DNA of 64,000 nucleotides from Davidsoniella eucalypti (lineage: Eukaryota; Ascomycota; Sordariomycetes; Microascales; Ceratocystidaceae). A program made the position numbers and the translations under genes. The notes under the pieces are model-generated. The model did not search any database and was not told the origin of the DNA. It worked only from the letters and a program-made list of their open reading frames with translations. Shown in pieces: positions 47,956 through 56,444 of this stretch (positions are counted from its first letter, which is position 1; each line of letters opens with the position of its first letter). The stretch covers positions 62,001 through 126,000 of the forward strand of contig RMBW01000026.1 in assembly GCA_004009845.1 (NCBI GenBank), written 5' to 3'.

Positions 47956-49392
47956 TCAGTCACTTCCCCCCTCCGCTGTACTTGTCTGGCCCGCTGATGG
48001 GGCTTCTTCTCTAGGCGCATGGGCTCTGTAATGCCTCCATTTCACCTCTAATCTCTTGGCAAGATACTTGCATGAGCTCTCTTTCCTAAGTAGCTTTTTG
48101 ATAAAGCTGGTCCGGAGTGGTCTCTTATTTTTGGGGCACGCCCAGGGATGGAAAGGTTCCTTCCGTTGATGGCACAGTGGACAGTTTCTTTCCGCATCCG
48201 TATGTTCGAACCGGTCATGGTACTCCGCAAAGTCGCCATGGCCTGTCCGGGCAGTTAGGATCCGTCCCACCGTAGATCTGTGCTGGTCTTTAAACCAGTC
48301 CACCTTGTAGACAGTCTTTGTTTCAAATCGAACCCCAAGGTGCTTTCTCGGCTCGCACTCCGCTATCCATGACTTGAAGTCGGCATTTAGCTGTGCGTTT
48401 TTCCATCTGTGGGCGGAAGCAAGGGACATATGGTCACGGTCGAGGTCCACAAGCTTAGTATTGCTTGTACACCCTTGTTTTGCCAACTTGTCAACTAGCT
48501 CGTTGCCAGGAACATCAGTGTGCCCTGGGACCCATCTGATGCCACCGACCGCTAGCTCTACACGCTCAGTGCCTCCTTTCCACTCATGGAGTAAGCTTCG
48601 GATCTTGTTGACAGCCTCTTGAGAAGTTCCATTCTTACCCGCCATATTGGAGATGCGTTGTGCAATACCCAAATTGTCAAGGCACAGATATAGACTGCCT
48701 GCATCGGGAGGAGCATGCTTGATGGCCGCTTGGACTGCATTTTCTGCAGCAATGGCCTCCGTGTCGGCCACTTCTCGTAACGAGCCACATGACCCTAGAC
48801 CTTCACAGAGTTTGATGCCCTCATAAAAGACTGCCCAGCCAGCCCCTGTCCTGCCCTTCTCATCGCGAGAACCATCTAACGTTTTCGGGTCTGCCTCAGC
48901 CACCTCTTTCAAATGCTGTTTGGCGGCTTCTTCTTTGTCTAGTTGCGGTGGCAGACAGTCACGGGGGCCCTTTTCTTCTGGGAAGAGTCTGTTCGACTCT
49001 TTAATCGGCACCGGTAGTAATTTCTTGTACACATCGATGTGTCCTTCTATCTCTGTGATGCACAGCGGGTGCCGGGAGTCTACCGTGGAAGCCCGAATGG
49101 CGGCGGCTCTATCAAGGTCCTTCAGTATCATCTCCATGTTTGGGAACGAGGAGAGGATGTGCAAAAGCCTAGTTGGCGTGGTACAGTACACTGGCAGTGC
49201 GGCCCTCAGGGCAGCTCTCAAAGCTACCTCTAGCTTTTCTTTCCCTTTAGCTTGCATGAAGGAAGACCAGGTGGAAGAGGCATACGTCAGTTGGGGGAGC
49301 ACGCAACTCCTTACAGCATGTAGCAGACTCCTCACTGGGGTTCCTCGGTACACTCCCGAGAGAGCTCGGAGTGCGTTCGTGGTTCTCTTGGC
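47956..49392 (-). pseudogene. LINE ORF2 C-terminal fragment (RT thumb, RNase H)
   Basis: Open frame with no start of its own, truncated at the 5' side at 49392, so it lacks the RT palm motifs. It is nearly identical to the corresponding part of copy 2 (50540-52483). The RNase H domain is present, but a 12-nt in-frame deletion (near 48877) removes the four residues (WVYS) just before the first catalytic Asp, turning LWVYSDGS into LDGS. The rest is intact: E in REVADTEAIA, D in LCLDN, and GHTDVPGNELVDKLAK. A C-terminal zinc-like motif CPLCHQRKEPFHPWAC follows. The missing strand residues probably abolish RNase H activity. Confidence 0.85.
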
Positions 49393-49680
49393 GAGGGAAG
49401 GTTGATTTGATTTGATTATATTTAACGTCTACCTAAATCACTAAGATCATACGACGCTGGGGAATTTGATTTGATTTGATTATATTTAACGTCTACCTAA
49501 ATCACTAAGATCATACGACGCCGGATTGGTTACCGGACAGATATTTAACGTCTTCCGCTTGACAAACTCGATAGCTTTGTATGTGCGGGACGAGACCGTC
49601 CCCTAGCCCCGAAGAACTAGTGGTCCATACCTCCACTATGAGCAGCAAAAACAAAAAAAAAAAAAAAAAAAAAAAAAACC
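49393..49680 (-). mobile_element. two LINE 3'-end fragments in tandem
   Basis: Two severely 5'-truncated copies of the same LINE. The smaller has only its last ~50 bp (49404-49455, ending in (GATTT)n). The larger (49465 to about 49680) has the 3' untranslated part up to an A-tract of more than 20 bases, which is a T-tract on the element strand. Like copy 2, the larger lacks the 870-bp nuclease ORF segment. The word gctggggaa (49456-49464) separates the two fragments, and gagggaaggtt (49393-49403) separates the smaller one from copy 1. Confidence 0.8.
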
Positions 49681-49867
49681 AGTGCATCCACAAAACTATT
49701 CCCCAAAAGACAGATCCACAAAACCAACTCCTAAGTGGAGCTACCATCCCCACTATTCAGTGAGCCTCCAAGAGGCTGGTGATCGTGGCCGTAAGAATGA
49801 AAAATTTGGCGTAATCGAGTCGGGTGCTATGGATGAAGCAACAGCGACAAGATTCCCGCGCCACGGG
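49681..49867. other. unassigned sequence within LINE cluster
   Basis: Unique-looking sequence between the truncated fragment and the dispersed repeat. No gene or repeat partner is visible in the window. Confidence 0.4.
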
Positions 49868-50205
49868 GTCGGGCATCCGGAACCTTCAAAAGGCTGCCCG
49901 CCGTGTGTGAGTGTGGCTCCCTGAGGTGAGTGGATAGACTCGGGAGACCAACGATCGAAAAGGTGCGGGGTTGGTCGTTGGTGAGAACATCCCTCGAGAG
50001 GGGAAATCGGGCTCAAGGCCTCACGAAACGGTGCTTCGAAGACGACAAGTGTCGAAAAAGAAAACGAGAATGGACAGCAGCATTGGGGATATGTGCTGGT
50101 CGCTCTTAAAACCCACGACGAAGGGGAAAAATTCGTCTTTGGACGGAGGGGGAGGTACTCGAACTCAAAGGTACCCCCCCGAGGGTTGTAGGAGGGAAGG
50201 TTGTA
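49868..50205 (+). repeat. dispersed repeat, copy B
   Basis: Second copy of the repeat at 28457-28805, same orientation, with the same left and right limits (gtcgggca to gggaaggttgt). It sits between LINE pieces and carries no convincing ORF. Its right end is followed at once by tacgacgctgggg, the flank of LINE copy 2. Confidence 0.75.
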
Positions 50206-50209
50206 CGAC

Positions 50210-50222
50210 GCTGGGGAAGGTT
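50210..50222 (+). repeat. target-site duplication, 3' side of LINE copy 2
   Basis: gctggggaaggtt, identical to 52486-52498 and directly abutting the (GATTT)n tail of the element. Confidence 0.88.
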
Positions 50223-52485
50223 TGATTTGATTTGATTTGATTATATTTAACGTCTACCTAAATCACTAAGATCATACGACGCCGGATTGGTTACCGGACA
50301 GATATTTAAAGTCCTCCGCTCGACAAACTCGATAGCTTTGTATGTGCGGGACGAGACCGTCCCCTAGCCCCGAAGAACTAGTGGTCCATACCTCCACTAC
50401 GAGCAGCAAAAACAAATACAAAAAAAAAAAAAAAAAAAGAAAAGGTTGTAAAACATGAAAAACAGAACATCGAACAGCAAGGCAAATAAAACATACAAAA
50501 ACATACAAAAACATAAACAAAAACCACACCGAATCCTCCTCAGTCACTTCCCCCCTCCGCTGTACTTGTCTGGCCCGCTGATGGGGCTTCTTCTCTAGGC
50601 GCATGGGCTCTGTAGTGCCTCCATTTCACCTCTAATCTCTTGGCAAGATACTTGCATGAGCTCTCTTTCCTAAGTAGCTTTTTGACAAAGCTGGTCCGGA
50701 GTGGTCTCTTATTTCTGGGGCACGCCCAGGGATGGAAAGGTTCCTTCCGTTGATGGCACAGTGGACAGTTTCTTTCCGCATCCGTATGTTCGAACCGGTC
50801 ATGGTACTCCGCAAAGTCGCCATGGCCTGTCCGGGCAGTTAGGATCCGTCCCACCGTAGATCTGTGCTGGTCTTTAAACCAGTCCACCTTGTAGACAGTC
50901 TTTGTTTCAAAACGAACCCCAAGGTGCTTTCTCGGCTCGCACTCCGCTATCCATGACTTGAAGTCGGCATTCAGCTGTGCGTTTTTCCATCTGTGGGCGG
51001 AAGCAAGGGACATATGGTCGCGGTCGAGGTCCACAAGCTTAGTATTGCTTGTACACCCTTGTTTCGCCAACTTGTCAACTAGCTCGTTGCCAGGAACATT
51101 AGTGTGCCCTGGGACCCATCTGATGCCACCGACCGCTAGCTCTACACGCTCAGTGCCTCCTTTCCACTCATGGAGTAAGCTTCGGATCTTGTTGACAGCC
51201 TCTTGAGAAGTTCCATTCTTACCCGCCATATTGGAGATGCGTTGTGCAACACCCAAATTGTCAAGGCACAGATATAGACTGCCTGCATCGGGAGGAGCAT
51301 GCTTGATGGCCGCTTGGACTGCATTGTCCGCAGCAATAGCCTCTGTGTCGGCCACTTCTCGTAAAGAGCCACATGACCCTAGACCTTCACACAGTTTGAT
51401 GCCCTCATAAAAGACTGCCCAGCCAGCCCCTGTCCTGCCCTTCTCATCGCGAGAACCATCGGAGTAAACCCATAACGTTTTCGGGTCTGCCTCAGCCACC
51501 TCTTTCAAATGATGTTTGGCGGCTTCTTCTTTGTCTAGTTGCGGTGGCAGACAGTCACGGGGGCCCTTTTCTTCTGGGAAGAGTCTGTTCGACTCTTTAA
51601 TCGGCACCGGAAGTAATTTCTTGTACACATCGATGTGTCCTTCTATCTCTGTGATGCACAGTGGGTGCCGGGAGTCTACCGTGGAAGCCCGAATGGCGGC
51701 GGCTCTATCAAGGTCCTTCAGTATCATCTCCATGTTTGGGAACGAGGAGAGGATGTGCAAAAGCCTAGTTGGCGTGGTACAGTACACTGGCAGTGCGGCC
51801 CTCAGGGCAGCTCTCAAAGCTACCTCTAGCTTTTCTTTCCCTTTAGCTTGCATGAAGGGAGACCAGGTGGAAGAGGCATACGTCAGTTGGGGGAGCACGC
51901 AACTCCTTACAGCATGTAGCAGACTCCTCACTGGGGTTCCTCGGTACACTCCCGAGAGAGCTCGGAGTGCGTTCGTGGTTCTCTTGGCTTTAGCAGTGAC
52001 CTGCTTTGCGTGTTCCAAAAAGTTGAAGCCGGAATCCCACCATACACCTAGCCACCTTAGAGACTTGGAAGGCTTTAGTATCACTCCACAGGGTAGCGTA
52101 ACTGGACTCATGGAGGAGCATCCTCTTGTTCGGCAGTGTAACAGTCCTGTTTTGTCCCAGTCTAGCGAAAGACCATTGTCCCTGCACCATTTCTCTATCC
52201 TTTTCAGGGTTCCATTGATGGTTTCCACATTAACTGAAATGTTCTTAGATGAGACCGAAACGAGGCCATCGTCAGCGTAGGCCAGACCCCAAACCGCCGC
52301 ATGTAGGCTCGTCATGTACAGCATGTACAGGATGGGTGAGGCCGGCGAGCCCTGTGGCAGGCTGCCTCCGACTTTCCTGGTGACCGGTTGGTCTCCTTCT
52401 ATAGAGAGGGAAACTTCCCGTCCGGTGAGAAAAGATTCCACCCATTTGACTATTGACGTTGGCCAGCCTTGGTTTCTAAGCCTAA
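50223..52485 (-). mobile_element. LINE retrotransposon copy 2, short form, 5'-truncated
   Basis: Minus-strand LINE bounded by a perfect 13-bp target-site duplication (50210-50222 and 52486-52498), so its ends are well defined. It is 5'-truncated inside the RT domain. Element order: RT palm to RNase H ORF (52483-50540), a T-rich 3' untranslated region with a T-tract of about 18, then a tail of repeated AAATC-type units (50223-50245). It lacks the 870-bp nuclease ORF found in copy 1. The RT plus RNase H layout is like the Tad/I-type LINEs of fungi; the clade is inference. Confidence 0.93.
50540..52483 (-). CDS. LINE ORF2, partial: reverse transcriptase and RNase H
   Basis: About 647 codons, open from the truncation point to the stop; no native start. 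Counting from the Val codon at 52441, RT motif B (GGSLPQGSPASPILYMLYM, residues 26-44) and motif C (AYADDG, Asp57-Asp58) are intact. RT fingers and the first catalytic Asp are missing through truncation. The thumb and connection are followed by RNase H with D328 (WVYSDGS), E367 (ADTEAIA), D394 (LCLDN), H446 and D456 (GHTNVPGNELVDKLAK). Near the C-terminus CPLCHQRKEPFHPWAC is a zinc-knuckle-like motif. The upstream APE-type endonuclease expected for this type is absent by truncation. It cannot be autonomous, but the frame has no decay. Confidence 0.92.
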   Translation of the reverse strand, partial: RLRNQGWPTSIVKWVESFLTGREVSLSIEGDQPVTRKVGGSLPQGSPASPILYMLYMTSLHAAVWGLAYADDGLVSVSSKNISVNVETINGTLKRIEKWCRDNGLSLDWDKTGLLHCRTRGCSSMSPVTLPCGVILKPSKSLRWLGVWWDSGFNFLEHAKQVTAKAKRTTNALRALSGVYRGTPVRSLLHAVRSCVLPQLTYASSTWSPFMQAKGKEKLEVALRAALRAALPVYCTTPTRLLHILSSFPNMEMILKDLDRAAAIRASTVDSRHPLCITEIEGHIDVYKKLLPVPIKESNRLFPEEKGPRDCLPPQLDKEEAAKHHLKEVAEADPKTLWVYSDGSRDEKGRTGAGWAVFYEGIKLCEGLGSCGSLREVADTEAIAADNAVQAAIKHAPPDAGSLYLCLDNLGVAQRISNMAGKNGTSQEAVNKIRSLLHEWKGGTERVELAVGGIRWVPGHTNVPGNELVDKLAKQGCTSNTKLVDLDRDHMSLASAHRWKNAQLNADFKSWIAECEPRKHLGVRFETKTVYKVDWFKDQHRSTVGRILTARTGHGDFAEYHDRFEHTDAERNCPLCHQRKEPFHPWACPRNKRPLRTSFVKKLLRKESSCKYLAKRLEVKWRHYRAHAPREEAPSAGQTSTAEGGSD

Positions 52486-52498
52486 GCTGGGGAAGGTT
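52486..52498 (+). repeat. target-site duplication, 5' side of LINE copy 2
   Basis: gctggggaaggtt, identical to 50210-50222. It lies 61 bp before the first base of the tRNA-Val gene. Confidence 0.88.
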
Positions 52499-52559
52499 GA
52501 CGGCGGAATTCTTGGTATCATTGATATAGATTTATTCACCTCGAAATCTCCGGAGAACA

Positions 52560-52655
52560 GGATCGATGGTGTAGCTGGTTATCACGTTTGTCTAACAGCT
52601 TCTCACGAGGTTCCTTGGACACAAAAGGTCGGCGGTTCGAGTCCGCCTCGATTCA
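52560..52655 (+). tRNA. tRNA-Val(AAC) with 22-nt intron
   Basis: Full cloverleaf: acceptor GGATCGA pairs with TCGATTC, discriminator A at 52655. The D-arm has GTGTAGCTGGTTATCAC. The anticodon stem TTTGT/ACAAA encloses CTAACAC with anticodon AAC (52594-52596). The T-arm is GGCGG-TTCGAGT-CCGCC. An intron occupies 52598-52619, starting one base after the anticodon, the canonical position. A run of five T (52659-52663) right after the gene is a pol III terminator. Confidence 0.95.
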
Positions 52656-52658
52656 GTA

Positions 52659-52663
52659 TTTTT
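52659..52663 (+). terminator. pol III terminator of tRNA-Val
   Basis: Five consecutive T starting four bases after the tRNA 3' end. Confidence 0.75.
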
Positions 52664-53785
52664 GGCCGTTCCCTAGATCCGGATCGTCGTTTTTTGGTAC
52701 TTGATGAACTTTTCGGAACTCTTTTTGGGTTTTGCTATAGGTGGAAACATTAGGTAGCCAGCCCTAGGACATAGATGCTCACCCTCTAGAAAACCAAGTC
52801 CAAATCTTGAAAAGCGATGAGAGATGCTTGAGTCTACGATTGCTAACCCTCCGGGCTTGGTCCGGAAGATGACTCCGGTCGGGGTATTACTTCGAGATAG
52901 CCGCAAAGACATATGTTGACATAAAGTCATGATTAACTCAATGAACTTTACTATACGCAATTCGTACATACGACTCTATTTCCAGGCTACTTATACTAAT
53001 CGTTTGTCGACACATTAGCTGGCATATACATGCTTATGGCAACGACTGGAACAATCTGGAATAAAATGGCTTTGCTCCGCCTGCAGGACCACCTTTTTTG
53101 TATTATTGTTGCCCCGGCCAACGAGCAAAGACTAGAGACTAGTGATAAGTTGGGCGGTGAAGCTGCAAGTCAAAGTTCACAGCAAGACAGTTGTTGTAGC
53201 GTAAGCACTTAGGATATACCATCAATGTTTATGGCGGCGGATACACCGTTAGTCACGGATATTTAGCATAGATATCTGCACTAAAGAATGAGTTTAGTCT
53301 TATTTTCATTGTTTCATGTGCTGAAGAAAGACTTGGGCAGAATGTCCGCAACAAGAAGTCTTCACTCTCTTTCCATGATGCGTTTGTTGATTGCGCTGGA
53401 ACTAAATAATAAAAAATGTTTTGGCGTCGCCGCGGGATGATAGGCCCATTTATTCTTATCTAGCCAATCAAGAGCTGTCGCGGCCCCTGGTCAGCGCCAT
53501 TTGATGTGGGGCCTTTACAGCAGCAGGAAAAAAAGTTTGAGTTCAAAAGATTTTCTCTCGGACCTAATGTTTTTTTTTCTAACTCTCCTCAACCACCACA
53601 TCTTCACAACCTCAAGCTGTTTCTTTGCTTCTCTTTTTCTCCGCTATTCCATTCAGTTTCTATCTGTTAAAAGCCTTTGTTGCGCCCAGCTATAGAAGTC
53701 GTTCTTTTGCATAGTCTTATTGCATCTTGCGTCTCGCATTTCCTTATTTATCACTAATTCACACCACACATCTACCATCACCATC
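52664..53785. other. spacer between tRNA and FKBP gene
   Basis: No gene seen. The last 250 bases are CT-rich promoter/leader sequence of the FKBP gene. Confidence 0.55.
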
Positions 53786-55350
53786 ATGTCTTTCCTGCCT
53801 GTTGGTGTCTACGGTCTGGAGGTTCCTGCCGGTGAGATTCTGGTCCCCGCGGCTGCTCGCGGTGTCGAGGCCCACGTAAGTACTATATTTCCCTCGTTAC
53901 TTGGAGTGCTTTTGGTCCCGGCAATGGACCTGATCACAGCGTCTTCACAGTCGCATGTTGCAATTTGTTCTTAGTACGATAGAAAGCTAACTGATCATGT
54001 ATCTAATAGTTCCGCATTACCATGGCTGCTCTTGACCCCACTGCTGCTCCTATTGCTGATTCCGATGGTAACATCCCTACTATCCCACGCTCTACTCTGA
54101 AGCTCATTCGCATGCCCCCCAACTTCGACGACGAGGAGGAGAGCGATGAGGAGGACTTCGATGATGAGACTCTCCAGGCTCTTCTCAACGCTTCCGATGA
54201 TGAGGAGGACAGCGAGGAGGAGAACGGTGGCCCTTCCGACCCTACAAAGTCCAAGAAGTCTGCCCGCGCCGCTGCCCTGGCTAAGCTGATTTCTGCTGCC
54301 CAGGAGGAGGAAGAGGATGAGGATATGGAGGATGCCAAGCCTAACAAGGGCAAGGGCATTGCTACCGAGTCTGACGAGTCCGATGAGGAGGAGGACCCCG
54401 AGAACGAGCCCGAAGAGTTCGTCATCTGCACTCTGGACACCGAGCGCGTAAGTGAATCGGCTCTAGCCTACCAAACCTGCTAGAACACCATGCTAACAAC
54501 CCTACAGAACTACCAGCAGCCCATCGATATCCACATCTCCGAGGGTGAGACTGTCTTCTTCGTTGTCAGTGGTACCCACAACGTTTACCTGACCGGCAAC
54601 TACGTCATGCCTACCGAGGACGATGAGGAAGACGAGGAGGACTGCGACTCCTGCGACGAGGATGATGAGGACTACGACCTGCCCGAGGATATGGATGACG
54701 ATTCCGAAGATGACGAGGAGGATGAGCTTGATGACATCGCCAACCCCCGCATCACCGAGATTGAATCTGAGGATGAGGCCCCTAAGCTGGTCGACACCTC
54801 CAAGAAGGGCAAGAAGCGTACTGCCGATGTCAACCTCGATGAGCTGATCAAGGCCGACGACAAGTCCAAGAAGCAAAAGAACAACCAGGGCAAGTCTGTT
54901 GTCGCTGAGGCCAAGAAGGGCGACAAGAAGGTTCAGTTCCTTCCTGAGCTTGTCCAGGGCCCCACGGCCTCCGGAAAGAAGGCCGAGAAACCCGCTGCTA
55001 AGCCTGCTGCCCCCGCCTCCAAGCGTGTTGTCCAGGGTGTGACTCTCGATGACCGCAAGGTCGGTAACGGCCGTGCCGCCAAGAAGGGCGACACCGTCGG
55101 CATGCGCTACATCGGTAAGCTCGACAACGGCAAGGTCTTCGATGCCAACAAGAAGGGCAAGCCTTTCTACTTTAAGCTCGGCAAGGGTGAGGTCATCAAG
55201 GGCTGGGATATCGGTGTTGCCGGTATGGCCATTGGTGGTGAGCGTCGTCTGACCATCCCCGCCCCTCTGGCCTACGGCTCCAAGTCTCTTCCCGGTATCC
55301 CAGGCAACAGCCAGCTGACCTTCGACGTCAAGCTGCTTGAGATAAAGTAA
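53786..55350 (+). CDS. nuclear FKBP-type prolyl isomerase, Fpr3/Fpr4-like
   Basis: Peptidyl-prolyl cis-trans isomerase and histone chaperone of the nucleus/nucleolus. Three exons: 53786-53875, 54010-54447 and 54508-55350, giving 456 residues. The N-terminus, MSFLPVGVYGLEVPAGEI joined by splicing to FRITMAALDP, is a nucleoplasmin-like (NPL) beta domain, continuing in exon 3 with VFFVVSGTHNVYLTGNYV. Long acidic Asp/Glu tracts (residues 80-165 and 200-250) and a Lys-rich nuclear-localisation region (KKGKKRTAD, KSKKQKNN) follow. The FKBP domain is residues about 345-456, with VGMRYIGKL, GEVIKGWDIGVAGMAIGGER and PAPLAYGSK; the active-site aromatics and Asp are in place. This matches the domain order of yeast Fpr3/Fpr4 closely. 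Confidence 0.96.
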
Positions 55351-56444
55351 ACGATTCAGTCGAAACATACCCCTTTTTCTTCTTCAAAATTTACTTTTAC
55401 GTTTCACTTCATTATTTACTATCTCTCTTGGTTACTCACTCTTCATACCCTTGACGTGATCAACGACCCCAGGCATTGTCACACAAACAACACTTCATCA
55501 ACACATATCACTACATTTCCTTTTTCTTTTTCTACTTCTTCTCTCCTGTCTTAGTTCGATCTTTGTTTCTTTGATATTTCGCACGCATCTTACACATGTC
55601 AGTCTACCTTTCTACATCATAAATCTTTACAAAAAAAAGATCAATGCTGTAGTTAAGGAAACGGGCAGGTATAAATGACGTATTGCACAAAATGGGGCTT
55701 CTCTTGATTTGTTTCACGGTTTCTTGCTTTCCACTGTTTGGGGGTTTGTTGAGGGCATATATGTACTATCGCGATAATATACACACCCAAAAATATATTG
55801 GTGTACATTGGATTAAAAGTTGATTCCTTAATTCTGAATATCTTGTGCTTCAAATTTTTGACTACCAGACGACGATATGTTTGGTATAAACAGGGCTAAC
55901 CCTTGTCAAACCCTTACCAAAATACTTTTTTCGTACCTAAATTCAAGGTAGTACATGATGAAGACAGAAAACGTAAAAGAACCTTAAAACTTTGATGTTA
56001 TTACAGTCAAAGGTGCTCTCTTGGGAATGATAGGTGTAAGATAATAGTCGATTCGTAACTTAAAATTACCAACCATATGTCACAAACTAAAACCCATGAA
56101 ATAGATATATATAGTGATAAGCATATTGTACATAAAAAGGATCATAATGTCTGACATGTCATGATAAAAAAAACCTCTCAACAATGGGAATGTGATCTAA
56201 CCGTGAACGCCTACCAAATAAAAAGATAATTGTAACAAATAACATATAAACCAGAAAACTCCAAGAAAGCATGGAGGGAAACCTCGCCAGAAAAGAGGAA
56301 AACCAAGAAGAACAAGGGGATGTACAGCGACTAGAAGCTGTTTAAACTTCAATCTTTAATCTTGAAGTAGTGAGTGTGATTTGAGGGGAGAAGGTTATTT
56401 AGAGAGGTGAATAAGAGAGGATAGTTTGGGGTATAATACCACGA
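55351..56444. other. intergenic spacer between convergent genes
   Basis: AT-rich 3' regions of the FKBP and Mdm31-like genes; nothing else seen. Confidence 0.6.

Larger units (their letters stand above)
46701..49392 (-). mobile_element. LINE retrotransposon copy 1, long form, 5'-truncated
   Basis: Minus-strand non-LTR retrotransposon. Its 5' truncation is at 49392, where identity with copy 2 stops. In element order it has the end of ORF2 (RT thumb and RNase H, 49392-47956), a T-tract-containing leader, a second ORF (47717-47070) and the AT-rich tail. The element's terminal block (TTTAACGTCTACC, AAATCACTAAGATCAT) appears twice in tandem, at about 46709-46775 and 46781-46848. Compared with copy 2 it has an extra 870 bp between two tttagagt words (46849-46856 and 47719-47726). 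I see no clean target-site duplication for this copy, so its outer limits are approximate. Confidence 0.85.

Noticed and set aside
50272..50604. 110-codon minus-strand frame with a Phe/Leu-rich stretch resembling a membrane segment
   Set aside because: It is the T-tract-containing 3' untranslated region of the LINE; the hydrophobic run is poly-T translated.
51516..52280. 254-codon open frame on the plus strand, also present at 48920-49405
   Set aside because: Antisense to the LINE ORF2 in both copies; shared only because the element is repeated.
54502..55368. 288-codon open frame on the minus strand
   Set aside because: Antisense shadow of the FKBP gene; Leu/Val/Gly-rich because the sense strand encodes Lys/Asp/Glu tracts.
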